Assembly (NCBI RefSeq): GCF_014385065.1
Contig: NZ_JACRTA010000002.1
Location: forward strand, 372,001-436,000
Reading direction: 5' to 3'
Source: Lentihominibacter hominis
GTDB lineage: Bacteria > Bacillota > Clostridia > Peptostreptococcales > Anaerovoracaceae
Length of the DNA: 64,000 nt
Under the pieces are notes generated by a model. That model ran no database searches, was not told the origin of the DNA, and saw nothing but the letters and a program-made list of their open reading frames with translations. A program made the translations under genes and the position numbers. Of this stretch, positions 53,214 to 59,982 are shown in pieces; within the stretch, counting starts at the first letter, position 1, and every line of letters begins with the position of its first letter.

Positions 53214-53549
53214 TCATTTTTCATTTTTGTAAGTTTTTTTATATCCGTTGCCCCAGTTTTCCATGGCGTCCAATATAGGACGCATAGATTCTCCGAGATG
53301 GCTGAGAGAATATTCTACTCGCGGAGGAACTTCCGGGTATACCGTACGGTTAATGATTCCATCAGATTCCATAGATCTGAGACTGTCAGTCAGAACTTTA
53401 TGGCTTATACCTTCGAGATCTTTTTGAAGTTCGTTGAAACGCCATGGCTTTACAAGGAGATTCCGTATAATGAGAAGTTTCCACTTGCTGCCTATGAGTT
53501 GTACTGTTGTTGCAACAGGACATGCGGGAAGTTCGTCTTTCTTTTTCAT
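53214..53549 (-). CDS. HxlR-family transcriptional regulator
   Basis: A 111-residue winged-helix protein. CPVATTVQLIGSKWKLLIIRNLLVKPWRFNELQKDLEGISHKVLTDSLRSMESDGIINRTVYPEVPPRVEYSLSHLG is the full family signature, including the single N-terminal Cys (C10) that senses thiol-reactive compounds in relatives such as YodB and HypR. It is divergent from the ferredoxin-nitroreductase gene at 53806, a usual target. Two GTGCGTA repeats in the intergenic region may be its sites. Confidence 0.92.
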   Translation of the reverse strand: MKKKDELPACPVATTVQLIGSKWKLLIIRNLLVKPWRFNELQKDLEGISHKVLTDSLRSMESDGIINRTVYPEVPPRVEYSLSHLGESMRPILDAMENWGNGYKKTYKNEK

Positions 53550-53722
53550 GATATCATTACCCTCTTTTTTTATTTAACGTGATGAATTTCAAAATATTGT
53601 TTTTATTTTAACATAAGGCAAAGTTTGGAGCAATGATGACTGTATGGCAGATTGACGTATATATCATGCTGTTAAAAAACTTTATACTATAAAGTCTGAA
53701 ATCATGAAAAAGTAACAAAAAG

Positions 53723-53749
53723 GTGCGTATTCTTATAAAAAAGTGCGTA
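53723..53749. promoter_or_regulatory. Direct repeats in the HxlR/nitroreductase intergenic region
   Basis: GTGCGTA occurs at 53723-53729 and 53743-53749, 20 bases apart (two helical turns), immediately upstream of a -35-like TTGTTG (53751) with a 17-base spacer to TAAAAT. They are candidate regulator sites. Confidence 0.45.
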
Positions 53750-53805
53750 CTTGTTGCAAAGACAGGCTTTTTATAAAATAACTCCTGAAACAAGGGAGGG
53801 AAAAA

Positions 53806-54675
53806 ATGAATATTGCAGAATTTAAGGTAGATGTAAAAAAGTGTATAGGTTGCGGAAAATGTGTAAAGGTTTGTCCCGGCGGGATACTTTATATGAATAA
53901 GAACAATAGACCTGAAATAGAATCAGTCGCTGAGTTTGGATGGAATGGCTGCTGGAAATGCCAGCATTGTTTAGCTGTATGTCCGACAGCGGCAATATCA
54001 GTGTTTGGGCTAAAACCCGAGGAGAGTATCATGATTCCTGATATAACTAAAGCGGGGCAGATTATGGACTCTTTAGTTGTAAACAGACATTCGTGCCGAA
54101 GATATAAGAATTGTAATGTAGATAAAAGTATAGTCAATCATATGATTGATTTGCTGGCAAATATACCTAATGGAGGCAATAAGCAACAAGTGGAATTTAT
54201 TCTTATAGATGATAAAGATAAAATGGAATATTTTCGCAGGCTTGCATATAGAGAGATGGAGAAGCTTGCAGCAGATGGGATATATCCGAAAGGATTCGAC
54301 AGACAATCTTATCAGCAGATGAAAAAGTGGGAAAAGACTGTAAGACCTGATATGTTGTTTTGCGGCGCTCCTCATTTGCTTATACCTCATGTACCTTTGG
54401 GAAACGGAACTCCGCAGCAGGATGCAGTGATTGCCGGAACATATTTTGAACTTTTATGTGTTTCGAAAGGGATAGGAGCAGTGATGATGACGTTTTCTCT
54501 TGATTATCTGGAGCTGATGCCTGATATCAGGGATATTCTGCAAATACCTCATGATCATTATGTGCCGATGATAATCGGATTTGGATATCCACAGATAACT
54601 TATAAGAGAGGTGTTCAAAAAAAACTTGAGAAGAAAAGGATAAAAAGACCTTTTTCTGAAATATTTCTGAAATGA
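53806..54675 (+). CDS. Ferredoxin-nitroreductase fusion protein
   Basis: A 289-residue protein. Two 4Fe-4S motifs begin it: CIGCGKCVKVCPGGIL (about 14-29) and CWKCQHCLAVCPTAAI (about 46-61). Then a nitroreductase domain starts SLVVNRHSCRRYKNCNVDKSIV (about 89-110) with IPNGGNKQQVEFI and IGAVMMTFSLDYLELMPDIRDIL. Such fusions reduce nitro or quinone compounds with electrons from the clusters. AGGGAGG precedes the ATG. It is divergent from the HxlR regulator. Confidence 0.9.
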   Translation: MNIAEFKVDVKKCIGCGKCVKVCPGGILYMNKNNRPEIESVAEFGWNGCWKCQHCLAVCPTAAISVFGLKPEESIMIPDITKAGQIMDSLVVNRHSCRRYKNCNVDKSIVNHMIDLLANIPNGGNKQQVEFILIDDKDKMEYFRRLAYREMEKLAADGIYPKGFDRQSYQQMKKWEKTVRPDMLFCGAPHLLIPHVPLGNGTPQQDAVIAGTYFELLCVSKGIGAVMMTFSLDYLELMPDIRDILQIPHDHYVPMIIGFGYPQITYKRGVQKKLEKKRIKRPFSEIFLK

Positions 54676-54781
54676 TGTTTGACCATCAGTATTAGAAGTG
54701 TTTTGTATATACCCTCAGACAAGGAAGGATTCTTTGATTTAGGTGTTTGGCCGATATACAGAAAGAGTTTTACATTGGGAG

Positions 54782-54896
54782 ATGTTTAAAGAAGATATTA
54801 AGGGATTTTTATATGAAGCAGGCGCATTGTTTACTTTGCGGATTTTGTTTTGAAAAGTGTCCGCAGCAGTATGTAGAAAGGAGAAATCATGATTGA
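54782..54896 (+). pseudogene. Remnant of a 4Fe-4S protein gene
   Basis: One frame reads MFKEDIKGFLYEAGA (from ATG 54782), like the start of QueG/reductive-dehalogenase-type Fe-S proteins. It then closes, and another frame starting ATG 54813 reads MKQAHCLLCGFCFEKCPQQY, a complete CX2CX2CX3CP motif, ending at TGA 54896 inside the next gene start. An internal deletion of a larger gene is the simplest explanation. Confidence 0.45.
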
Positions 54897-55527
54897 AGAA
54901 ACAGTAGGCTTATTAATGGAAAGATGGGATTTTTTTGCAGGACTTTTGACAGAACATTTACAAATATCTTTTATATCTATTTTTATATCTATAGCAGCGG
55001 GTCTGGGAATAGGCATATTGATCAGTGAATTTAAAAAAAGTTCAAAGATAGTTATGGGAATAGTCAATTTTATTTATACTATACCATCAATATCTCTTCT
55101 CGGATTTTTAATCCCTTTTTCAGGGATAGGAGATACGACTGCAGTTATAGCTCTCAGTGTGTACGCGCTTTTGCCTATGGTGCGCAATACTTATATAGGT
55201 ATTGCGAATGTCAGTCCTCTGATAGTTGAAGCAGCTTCAGGGATGGGAGGCACTAAAGTTCAGGTTCTTTTTAAAGTAAAGTTACCTTTGGCGATGCCTG
55301 TGATAACAGCGGGGATACGTAATATGGCAGTAATGACTATTGCTCTTGCAGGAATAGCATCTTTTATAGGGGCCGGAGGTTTGGGCGTTGCTATATACAG
55401 AGGGATAACTACAAATAATAAAGCTATGACTGTTTTAGGGAGCTTTTTAATAGCTTTACTGGCTGTCTTGGCAGACCTTGTGATAGGAAAGATAGAGAAA
55501 TATACTTATAAGCATAAAGCAATTTAA
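54889..55527 (+). CDS. OpuC/ProW-type ABC transporter permease
   Basis: A 212-residue permease with five or six helices. The EAA loop reads VEAASGMGGTKVQVLFKVKLPLAMPVITAGIRN (about 111-143), and IGAGGLGVAIYRGI is typical of quaternary-amine (glycine betaine/choline/carnitine) importers. Only one permease gene is present, suggesting a homodimer instead of the OpuCB/OpuCD pair. AAAGGAG precedes ATG 54889. Confidence 0.9.
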   Translation: MIEETVGLLMERWDFFAGLLTEHLQISFISIFISIAAGLGIGILISEFKKSSKIVMGIVNFIYTIPSISLLGFLIPFSGIGDTTAVIALSVYALLPMVRNTYIGIANVSPLIVEAASGMGGTKVQVLFKVKLPLAMPVITAGIRNMAVMTIALAGIASFIGAGGLGVAIYRGITTNNKAMTVLGSFLIALLAVLADLVIGKIEKYTYKHKAI

Positions 55528-55547
55528 AGAGTAACAGGGAGGATAAA

Positions 55548-56435
55548 ATGAAGAAGAGGACAGTTGTTTTGATAGTTGGGATTTTATTGGTTATTGTAGG
55601 TTTTACAGGATGCAGTAGTAAAACAGGTGTTATAAATATGGCTACTAAACCTATGACGGAACAGTATATTTTGGGAAGTATGATAAAAATACTGATTGAG
55701 CAGGATACAGACCTTACGGTAAATATAACGGAAGGAGTGGGAGGCGGTACATCTAATATACAGCCTGCTATGGAAAGAGGCGAATTTGATTTTTATCCTG
55801 AGTACACGGGTTCCGGCTGGAATGCTGTGTTGAAAGAGGAAAGCATATATGATGAAAGTATGTTCAGCGAACTTCAGAAAGGCTACGATAAACTGGGGAT
55901 GACATGGTGTGGTATGACGGGTTTTAATAATACATATGGAATTGCGGTGACAAAGGAAGTTGTTGAAAAGTATAATATTAAGACTTATTCTGATCTGGCA
56001 GCTATATCAGGAGATTTGATATTCGGAGCAGAATATGATTTCTTTGAGCGTGAAGATGGATACAGGGCTCTGTATGAAACGTATGGAATGAAGTTCGCTG
56101 ATACTATGGATTTAGATATAGGTCTTAAATATGATGCTCTCAGACAGAAGAAAATAGATGTTATGAATATCTTTACAACAGATGGTCAGCTTTCAGCCGC
56201 AGATGCTGTGGTTTTAGAAGATGACAGAGGTCTATACCCGTCATATGTATGCGGTTTTGTAGTAAGGAATGATTTGATCAGAGAATATCCGGAACTTCAG
56301 AGTGTCTTTGATAAGATGGACAACCTTATAACTGATGACGAAATGGCAGGGCTTAACTATAAAGTAGAAATAGATGGACAGTCTCCGGAAGATGTGGCAA
56401 AAGATTTTTTGCAGGAAAAGGGGCTTTTAAAATGA
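55548..56435 (+). CDS. Lipoprotein substrate-binding protein, OpuCC/OsmF-like
   Basis: A 295-residue protein. The signal peptide ends in a lipobox VGFTGC (Cys about 22). INMATKPMTEQYILGSMIKILIEQDTDLTVNITEGVGGGTSNIQPAMERGEFDFYPEYTGSGW (about 30-92) is the hallmark of the glycine-betaine/osmoprotectant binding proteins (OpuAC-like fold). AGGGAGG precedes the ATG. It overlaps the ATPase gene by 4 bases (ATGA). The ligand could be betaine, carnitine or another cation. Confidence 0.9.
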   Translation: MKKRTVVLIVGILLVIVGFTGCSSKTGVINMATKPMTEQYILGSMIKILIEQDTDLTVNITEGVGGGTSNIQPAMERGEFDFYPEYTGSGWNAVLKEESIYDESMFSELQKGYDKLGMTWCGMTGFNNTYGIAVTKEVVEKYNIKTYSDLAAISGDLIFGAEYDFFEREDGYRALYETYGMKFADTMDLDIGLKYDALRQKKIDVMNIFTTDGQLSAADAVVLEDDRGLYPSYVCGFVVRNDLIREYPELQSVFDKMDNLITDDEMAGLNYKVEIDGQSPEDVAKDFLQEKGLLK

Positions 56436-57172
56436 CAGATAGTAAAATAATAAGATATGAAAATATTTCTATGGTATATAGTGATAGTCAGGTGATAAGT
56501 GATATTAATTTTGAAGTGAAAAAAGGAGAGTTTGTTACTGTCATAGGATCATCCGGGTGTGGCAAGACTACTCTCCTGAAAATGGCAAACGGGCTGATTA
56601 TTCCCACATCAGGAAATGTGATAGTGAATGGTAAGAATACAAGGCAGACTGATCTTACAAGTTTGAGACGCAGCATAGGTTATTGCGTTCAGGGAAGCGT
56701 ACTGTTTCCTCATATGACGGTAGCGAAGAATATTGCCTATGTACCGAACCTTCTCAATAAACGGGATAGAAAGAAAATAGATGCGGCAGTCGATAAATGG
56801 ATGAATATAGTAGGACTGGAATTTTCCATGAAAGAAAGATATCCTTATCAGCTTTCGGGAGGTCAGCAGCAAAGGGTAGGTATAGCCCGCTCTCTGGCAG
56901 TATCTCCTGAGATTCTTCTTATGGATGAACCTTTTGGGTCGGTAGATGAGATAACAAGAGGGATGCTGCAGGATGAGATAATACGTATACATGAGCAGAC
57001 CGGTATAACAATTTTATTCGTTACTCATGATATTAATGAAGCAATGAGGCTGGGGACTAAAGTTCTTGTTATGGACAGAGGATGCGTAAAGCAATACGAC
57101 AGTCCTGATGCGGTAAGAAAAAATCCGGCTGACGAATTTGTGGAAAAACTTTTATTCAGATCAGTAAAATGA
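56432..57172 (+). CDS. OpuC/ProV-type ABC transporter ATPase
   Basis: A 246-residue ATPase. Walker A GSSGCGKTTLLKM (about 38-50), signature LSGGQQQRVGIARSL (about 139), Walker B LLMDEPFGSVDEITR and His loop FVTHDI. It lacks the C-terminal CBS pair of OpuCA, so osmotic gating by ionic strength is unlikely in the usual way. It overlaps the binding-protein gene by ATGA. The gene order permease, binding protein, ATPase is unusual for this family. Confidence 0.92.
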   Translation: MTDSKIIRYENISMVYSDSQVISDINFEVKKGEFVTVIGSSGCGKTTLLKMANGLIIPTSGNVIVNGKNTRQTDLTSLRRSIGYCVQGSVLFPHMTVAKNIAYVPNLLNKRDRKKIDAAVDKWMNIVGLEFSMKERYPYQLSGGQQQRVGIARSLAVSPEILLMDEPFGSVDEITRGMLQDEIIRIHEQTGITILFVTHDINEAMRLGTKVLVMDRGCVKQYDSPDAVRKNPADEFVEKLLFRSVK

Positions 57173-57190
57173 TAATTTTGGAGAATAGTT

Positions 57191-57628
57191 ATGGATTATA
57201 AGAGGATAGAAAATACAATCTACCTTCGTGTAGATAAAGGCGAGTCGGTAACAAAATCTATATATGATATCTGCAGAAAAGAAAATATTTTAACAGGCTA
57301 TTTTCAGGGAATCGGTGCATGTGATAAAGCTGAGATTTCTTCGTGGGAGCCGGAAAAAAATGATTTTAATGTGTCTTATATTGAAGGAATGCTGGAAATG
57401 GTTTCTCTTATGGGGAATATATCTGAAGGAGATTCAGGAGAACCGTTCCTTCATGGCCATGCAGTATTTTCGTCATTCAGTGAAAAAGGTAATATAATTG
57501 TGGCGGCAGGACATTTGCAGGATGCTAGGATAAATTATACAGGGGAAATTATAATCAAGACGGCAGATGAAAAAATCAGAAGAATGACTGATATTGATAC
57601 AGGCATTGACATATGGGATTTATCATGA
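57191..57628 (+). CDS. PPC (DUF296)-domain DNA-binding-like protein
   Basis: A 145-residue single-domain protein. YLRVDKGESVTKSIYDICRKENILTGYFQGIGACDKAEISSWEPEKNDF (about 10-60) and GEPFLHGHAVFSSFSEKGNIIVAAGHLQDARI (about 84-115), with the conserved LHGHAVF-GHL histidines, match the PPC domain of AT-hook proteins and stand-alone bacterial homologues. Those homologues bind metal and their function is unknown. It lies between the OpuC ATPase and the sirtuin gene, 18 bases after the former. Confidence 0.85.
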   Translation: MDYKRIENTIYLRVDKGESVTKSIYDICRKENILTGYFQGIGACDKAEISSWEPEKNDFNVSYIEGMLEMVSLMGNISEGDSGEPFLHGHAVFSSFSEKGNIIVAAGHLQDARINYTGEIIIKTADEKIRRMTDIDTGIDIWDLS

Positions 57629-57647
57629 TATGGAAGGAGCTAACAAT

Positions 57648-58565
57648 ATGTTTTTTAAAGTTTTTAATGAGAGTGAAAAGAATACCTCAGAAGTTATAAA
57701 GCATTTTAAGAAAATCATGGAAAGTACGCAAGCCGTTGTAATTGGGGCGGGAGCCGGTCTTTCTGCATCAGCAGGATTTGAATATGACGGAGAAACCTTC
57801 GGTAGATATTTCTTTGATTTTGAGAAAAAATACGGATTTCATGATATGTATTCGGGGGGATTTTATCCGTTTGAAACTTTTGAAGAGCAATGGGCATTTT
57901 GGAGCAGGAATATTTATATCAATAGATATCAGAGAATCCCTAAAAGTGTATATGACGATTTGTACAGTGCTGTTAAGAATAAAGATTATTTTGTAATAAC
58001 AACTAATGTGGATCATTGCTTTCAAAAGGCAGGATTTGCTAAGAAGAGACTTTTTTATACTCAAGGAGATTATGGTCTTTGGCAGTGTTCAAAACCTTGT
58101 CATAATGAGACATATGATAATGAACACAAAGTAAGAGCCATGCTCAGGGCTCAGGGGTTTTCTTTTGATACAAAAGGCATGTTGTATATAACTGAAAAAC
58201 AGAGCCTGAAGATGAGGATTCCTTCACGTCTTATACCGAAATGTCCTATTTGTGGCCGTCCTATGTCTATGAATTTGAGATCAGACAGTACGTTTGTGGA
58301 AAATAACAGCTGGCACGAAGCTTACGAAAGGTATATGACATTTCTGAGAAATCACAGGAAAAGCAAAATATTGTTTTTAGAGCTTGGAGTGGGAATGAAC
58401 ACTCCCGGTATAATAAAATATCCATTCTGGCGGATGGCAGCAAAAAACCACAGAGCATCATATGCTTGTATTAACCAAGGTGAAGCAGTATGTCCGGAAA
58501 ACATAGTACAGAGAGCCACATGTATAAATGATGATATAGGCAAGATCCTTAAAAAGATAGCATGA
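57648..58565 (+). CDS. Macrodomain-linked sirtuin (SirTM-type ADP-ribosyltransferase)
   Basis: A 305-residue protein from ATG 57648 (AAGGAG 10 bases upstream; longer frame from 57594 overlaps the PPC gene). The NAD-binding GAGAGLSASAGFEYDG (about 35-50) is followed by TTNVDHCFQKAGF (about 122) and FYTQGDYGLWQC, where Gln replaces the catalytic His of deacetylases. CPICGRPM and other Cys form the zinc site. This is the SirTM class, known in Staphylococcus and Streptococcus to mono-ADP-ribosylate a lipoylated GcvH-L protein. Here lplA2 and gcvHL are absent. Confidence 0.88.
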   Translation: MFFKVFNESEKNTSEVIKHFKKIMESTQAVVIGAGAGLSASAGFEYDGETFGRYFFDFEKKYGFHDMYSGGFYPFETFEEQWAFWSRNIYINRYQRIPKSVYDDLYSAVKNKDYFVITTNVDHCFQKAGFAKKRLFYTQGDYGLWQCSKPCHNETYDNEHKVRAMLRAQGFSFDTKGMLYITEKQSLKMRIPSRLIPKCPICGRPMSMNLRSDSTFVENNSWHEAYERYMTFLRNHRKSKILFLELGVGMNTPGIIKYPFWRMAAKNHRASYACINQGEAVCPENIVQRATCINDDIGKILKKIA

Positions 58566-58595
58566 TGGCTGTGGTTGTTGAGAGAGGAACACGAT

Positions 58596-59399
58596 ATGAC
58601 ACACGATGAAAAAAGATTATTTCTGATAAAAGCGCTTTTAGCAGAATCAATGAAATATCCTGATATGGAAGTTTCTGATGAGGCATATTTTCAGGACAAG
58701 CTTTTAAGAGGACTGATGAATGTGCGCCTGCCAAAACCTGTAAGTACAGAATTTATTAAAATTCAGGATCAGTATTTATCTGAAAAGGTAAGATTAAAAG
58801 GAGTTGTTTCGGCTGAAAAAATTCTATCTGTGAGAGATGAGTTTGAGTCAATACTGCCTTCTGCAGATCGTATCAGTTTGTGGAAAGGAGATATCACAAG
58901 ACTTGATGCTGATGCTATCGTGAATGCTGCCAATACTACCATGCTGGGATGTTTTATTCCATGTCACGGGTGTGTAGACAATATCATTCACAGCATAAGC
59001 GGAGTACAGCTGAGGCTTGCATGTAACGAAATGATGAAGGGACATAAAGAGCCGGTCGGAAGTGCGAGATTAACTTCTGCTTTTAATCTTCCAAGTAAAT
59101 ATGTGCTGCATACAGTTGGACCTGTCGTATCGGGAGAACTTACGAAAAAACAATGCCATCAGCTTTCATCCTGCTATAGTTCCTGCCTTGAATTGGCTGC
59201 GAAAAATCAGCTGAAATCAGTAGCTTTTTGCTGTATTTCTACAGGTGAATTTCTATTTCCGCGTGCAAAAGCAGCTGAAATAGCCATAAAGACAGTTACT
59301 GATTTTTTAAAGAAAAGTACAGAAATAAAAAAAGTTATATTTAATGTTTTTAAAGAGGAAGATTATGATATTTACAGAGGAATTATCTGTAATGGGTAA
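58596..59399 (+). CDS. Zinc-dependent macrodomain (ADP-ribosylhydrolase) protein
   Basis: A 267-residue protein from ATG 58596 (GAGAGGA upstream; TTG 58575 gives a longer form). An N-terminal helical region is followed by a macro domain: KGDITRLDADAIVNAANTTMLGCFIPCHGCVDNIIHSISGVQLRLAC (about 95-145), with the GC-CHxC-D-IH cluster that binds zinc in the Zn-Macro class, and HTVGPVVSG (about 170). Such proteins reverse ADP-ribosylation by SirTM. The gene follows the sirtuin by 30 bases and is probably in one operon. Confidence 0.9.
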   Translation: MTHDEKRLFLIKALLAESMKYPDMEVSDEAYFQDKLLRGLMNVRLPKPVSTEFIKIQDQYLSEKVRLKGVVSAEKILSVRDEFESILPSADRISLWKGDITRLDADAIVNAANTTMLGCFIPCHGCVDNIIHSISGVQLRLACNEMMKGHKEPVGSARLTSAFNLPSKYVLHTVGPVVSGELTKKQCHQLSSCYSSCLELAAKNQLKSVAFCCISTGEFLFPRAKAAEIAIKTVTDFLKKSTEIKKVIFNVFKEEDYDIYRGIICNG

Positions 59400-59427
59400 T
59401 ATCAGATTTTAAATAAAATGCATTTTA

Positions 59428-59457
59428 TTGACATTTATTGCTTGTTTATCATATAAT
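59428..59457 (+). promoter_or_regulatory. Promoter of the CsoR-family gene
   Basis: Consensus -35 TTGACA (59428-59433), 18-base spacer, consensus -10 TATAAT (59452-59457). The operator at 59466-59481 covers the start site. Confidence 0.75.
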
Positions 59458-59465
59458 AAATACAT

Positions 59466-59481
59466 ATACCTATATAGGTAT
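59466..59481. promoter_or_regulatory. CsoR-type operator before the repressor gene
   Basis: ATACCTATATAGGTAT is a perfect 16-bp palindrome over the transcription start, with the ATACC-N6-GGTAT layout of CsoR/RcnR sites. It should give autoregulation. Confidence 0.7.
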
Positions 59482-59509
59482 AGTGATGGGAATAATATGG
59501 AGGAATGAT

Positions 59510-59782
59510 ATGAGACAGTGTATGGATGCAGACAATCTGCACAGAAGATTAAAAAAAATAATAGGCCAAGTGCAGGCTATAGATAGAATGGTGGACGAAG
59601 ATGTTCCCTGTGAGGATGTACTTGCGCAGATAAATGCTGCGAAATCAGCTCTTCACAGAGCCGGGCAGGTAGTTCTTGAGGGACATATTAAACATTGTGT
59701 CCGTGATGGCATAGAACATGGTGACGCGGATCAGACTATTGAAAACTTTACTAAAGCTGTAGAGCGGTTTGCCAATATGTAA
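59510..59782 (+). CDS. csoR: CsoR-family metal-sensing repressor
   Basis: A 90-residue all-helical protein from ATG 59510 (GGAGG 6 bases upstream). HRRLKKIIGQVQAIDRMVDEDVPCEDVLAQINAAKSALHRAGQVVLEGHIKHCV carries the CsoR ligands C34, H59 and C63 that bind Cu(I). RcnR, FrmR and CstR relatives share the fold, so nickel or sulfur sensing is possible, but the C-H-C set favours copper. Operators of the ATACC-N6-GGTAT type lie before it and before the ATPase. A terminator follows. Confidence 0.88.
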   Translation: MRQCMDADNLHRRLKKIIGQVQAIDRMVDEDVPCEDVLAQINAAKSALHRAGQVVLEGHIKHCVRDGIEHGDADQTIENFTKAVERFANM

Positions 59783-59818
59783 TAGAGTTTAGTCAGCAGA
59801 TAATTTAAGCTTTTAAGT

Positions 59819-59870
59819 ATGCTTATAAGGGTAATCAACACACAGTGCTCTTATAAGCATTTTTTTTTTG
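59819..59870 (+). terminator. Terminator after the CsoR-family gene
   Basis: ATGCTTATAAG (59819-59829) pairs with CTTATAAGCAT (59850-59860) around a 20-base loop, followed by ten T residues. It separates the repressor from the ATPase promoter. Confidence 0.8.
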
Positions 59871-59906
59871 GGGAAAATTGTATGAGGATAATAAAACAAA
59901 TTCATC

Positions 59907-59935
59907 TTGACAACTAATACCCCTATGGGTATAAT
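59907..59935 (+). promoter_or_regulatory. Promoter of the P-type ATPase gene
   Basis: Consensus -35 TTGACA (59907-59912), 17-base spacer, consensus -10 TATAAT (59930-59935). The main operator fills the spacer. Confidence 0.8.
59917..59932. promoter_or_regulatory. CsoR-type operator inside the ATPase promoter
   Basis: ATACCCCTATGGGTAT has the GC-tract form of CsoR sites (ATACCC...GGGTAT). It lies between the -35 and -10 boxes, where repressor binding would block RNA polymerase. Confidence 0.8.
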
Positions 59936-59950
59936 TTGCTTATAATACTT

Positions 59951-59966
59951 ATACCAGCATAGGTAT
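59951..59966. promoter_or_regulatory. Second CsoR-like operator downstream of the ATPase promoter
   Basis: ATACCAGCATAGGTAT has matching arms (ATACC/GGTAT) around a non-palindromic 6-base centre. It lies about 10-25 bases after the start site and before the ATG at 59983. Confidence 0.6.
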
Positions 59967-59982
59967 AACGAGAGGAGTTATT

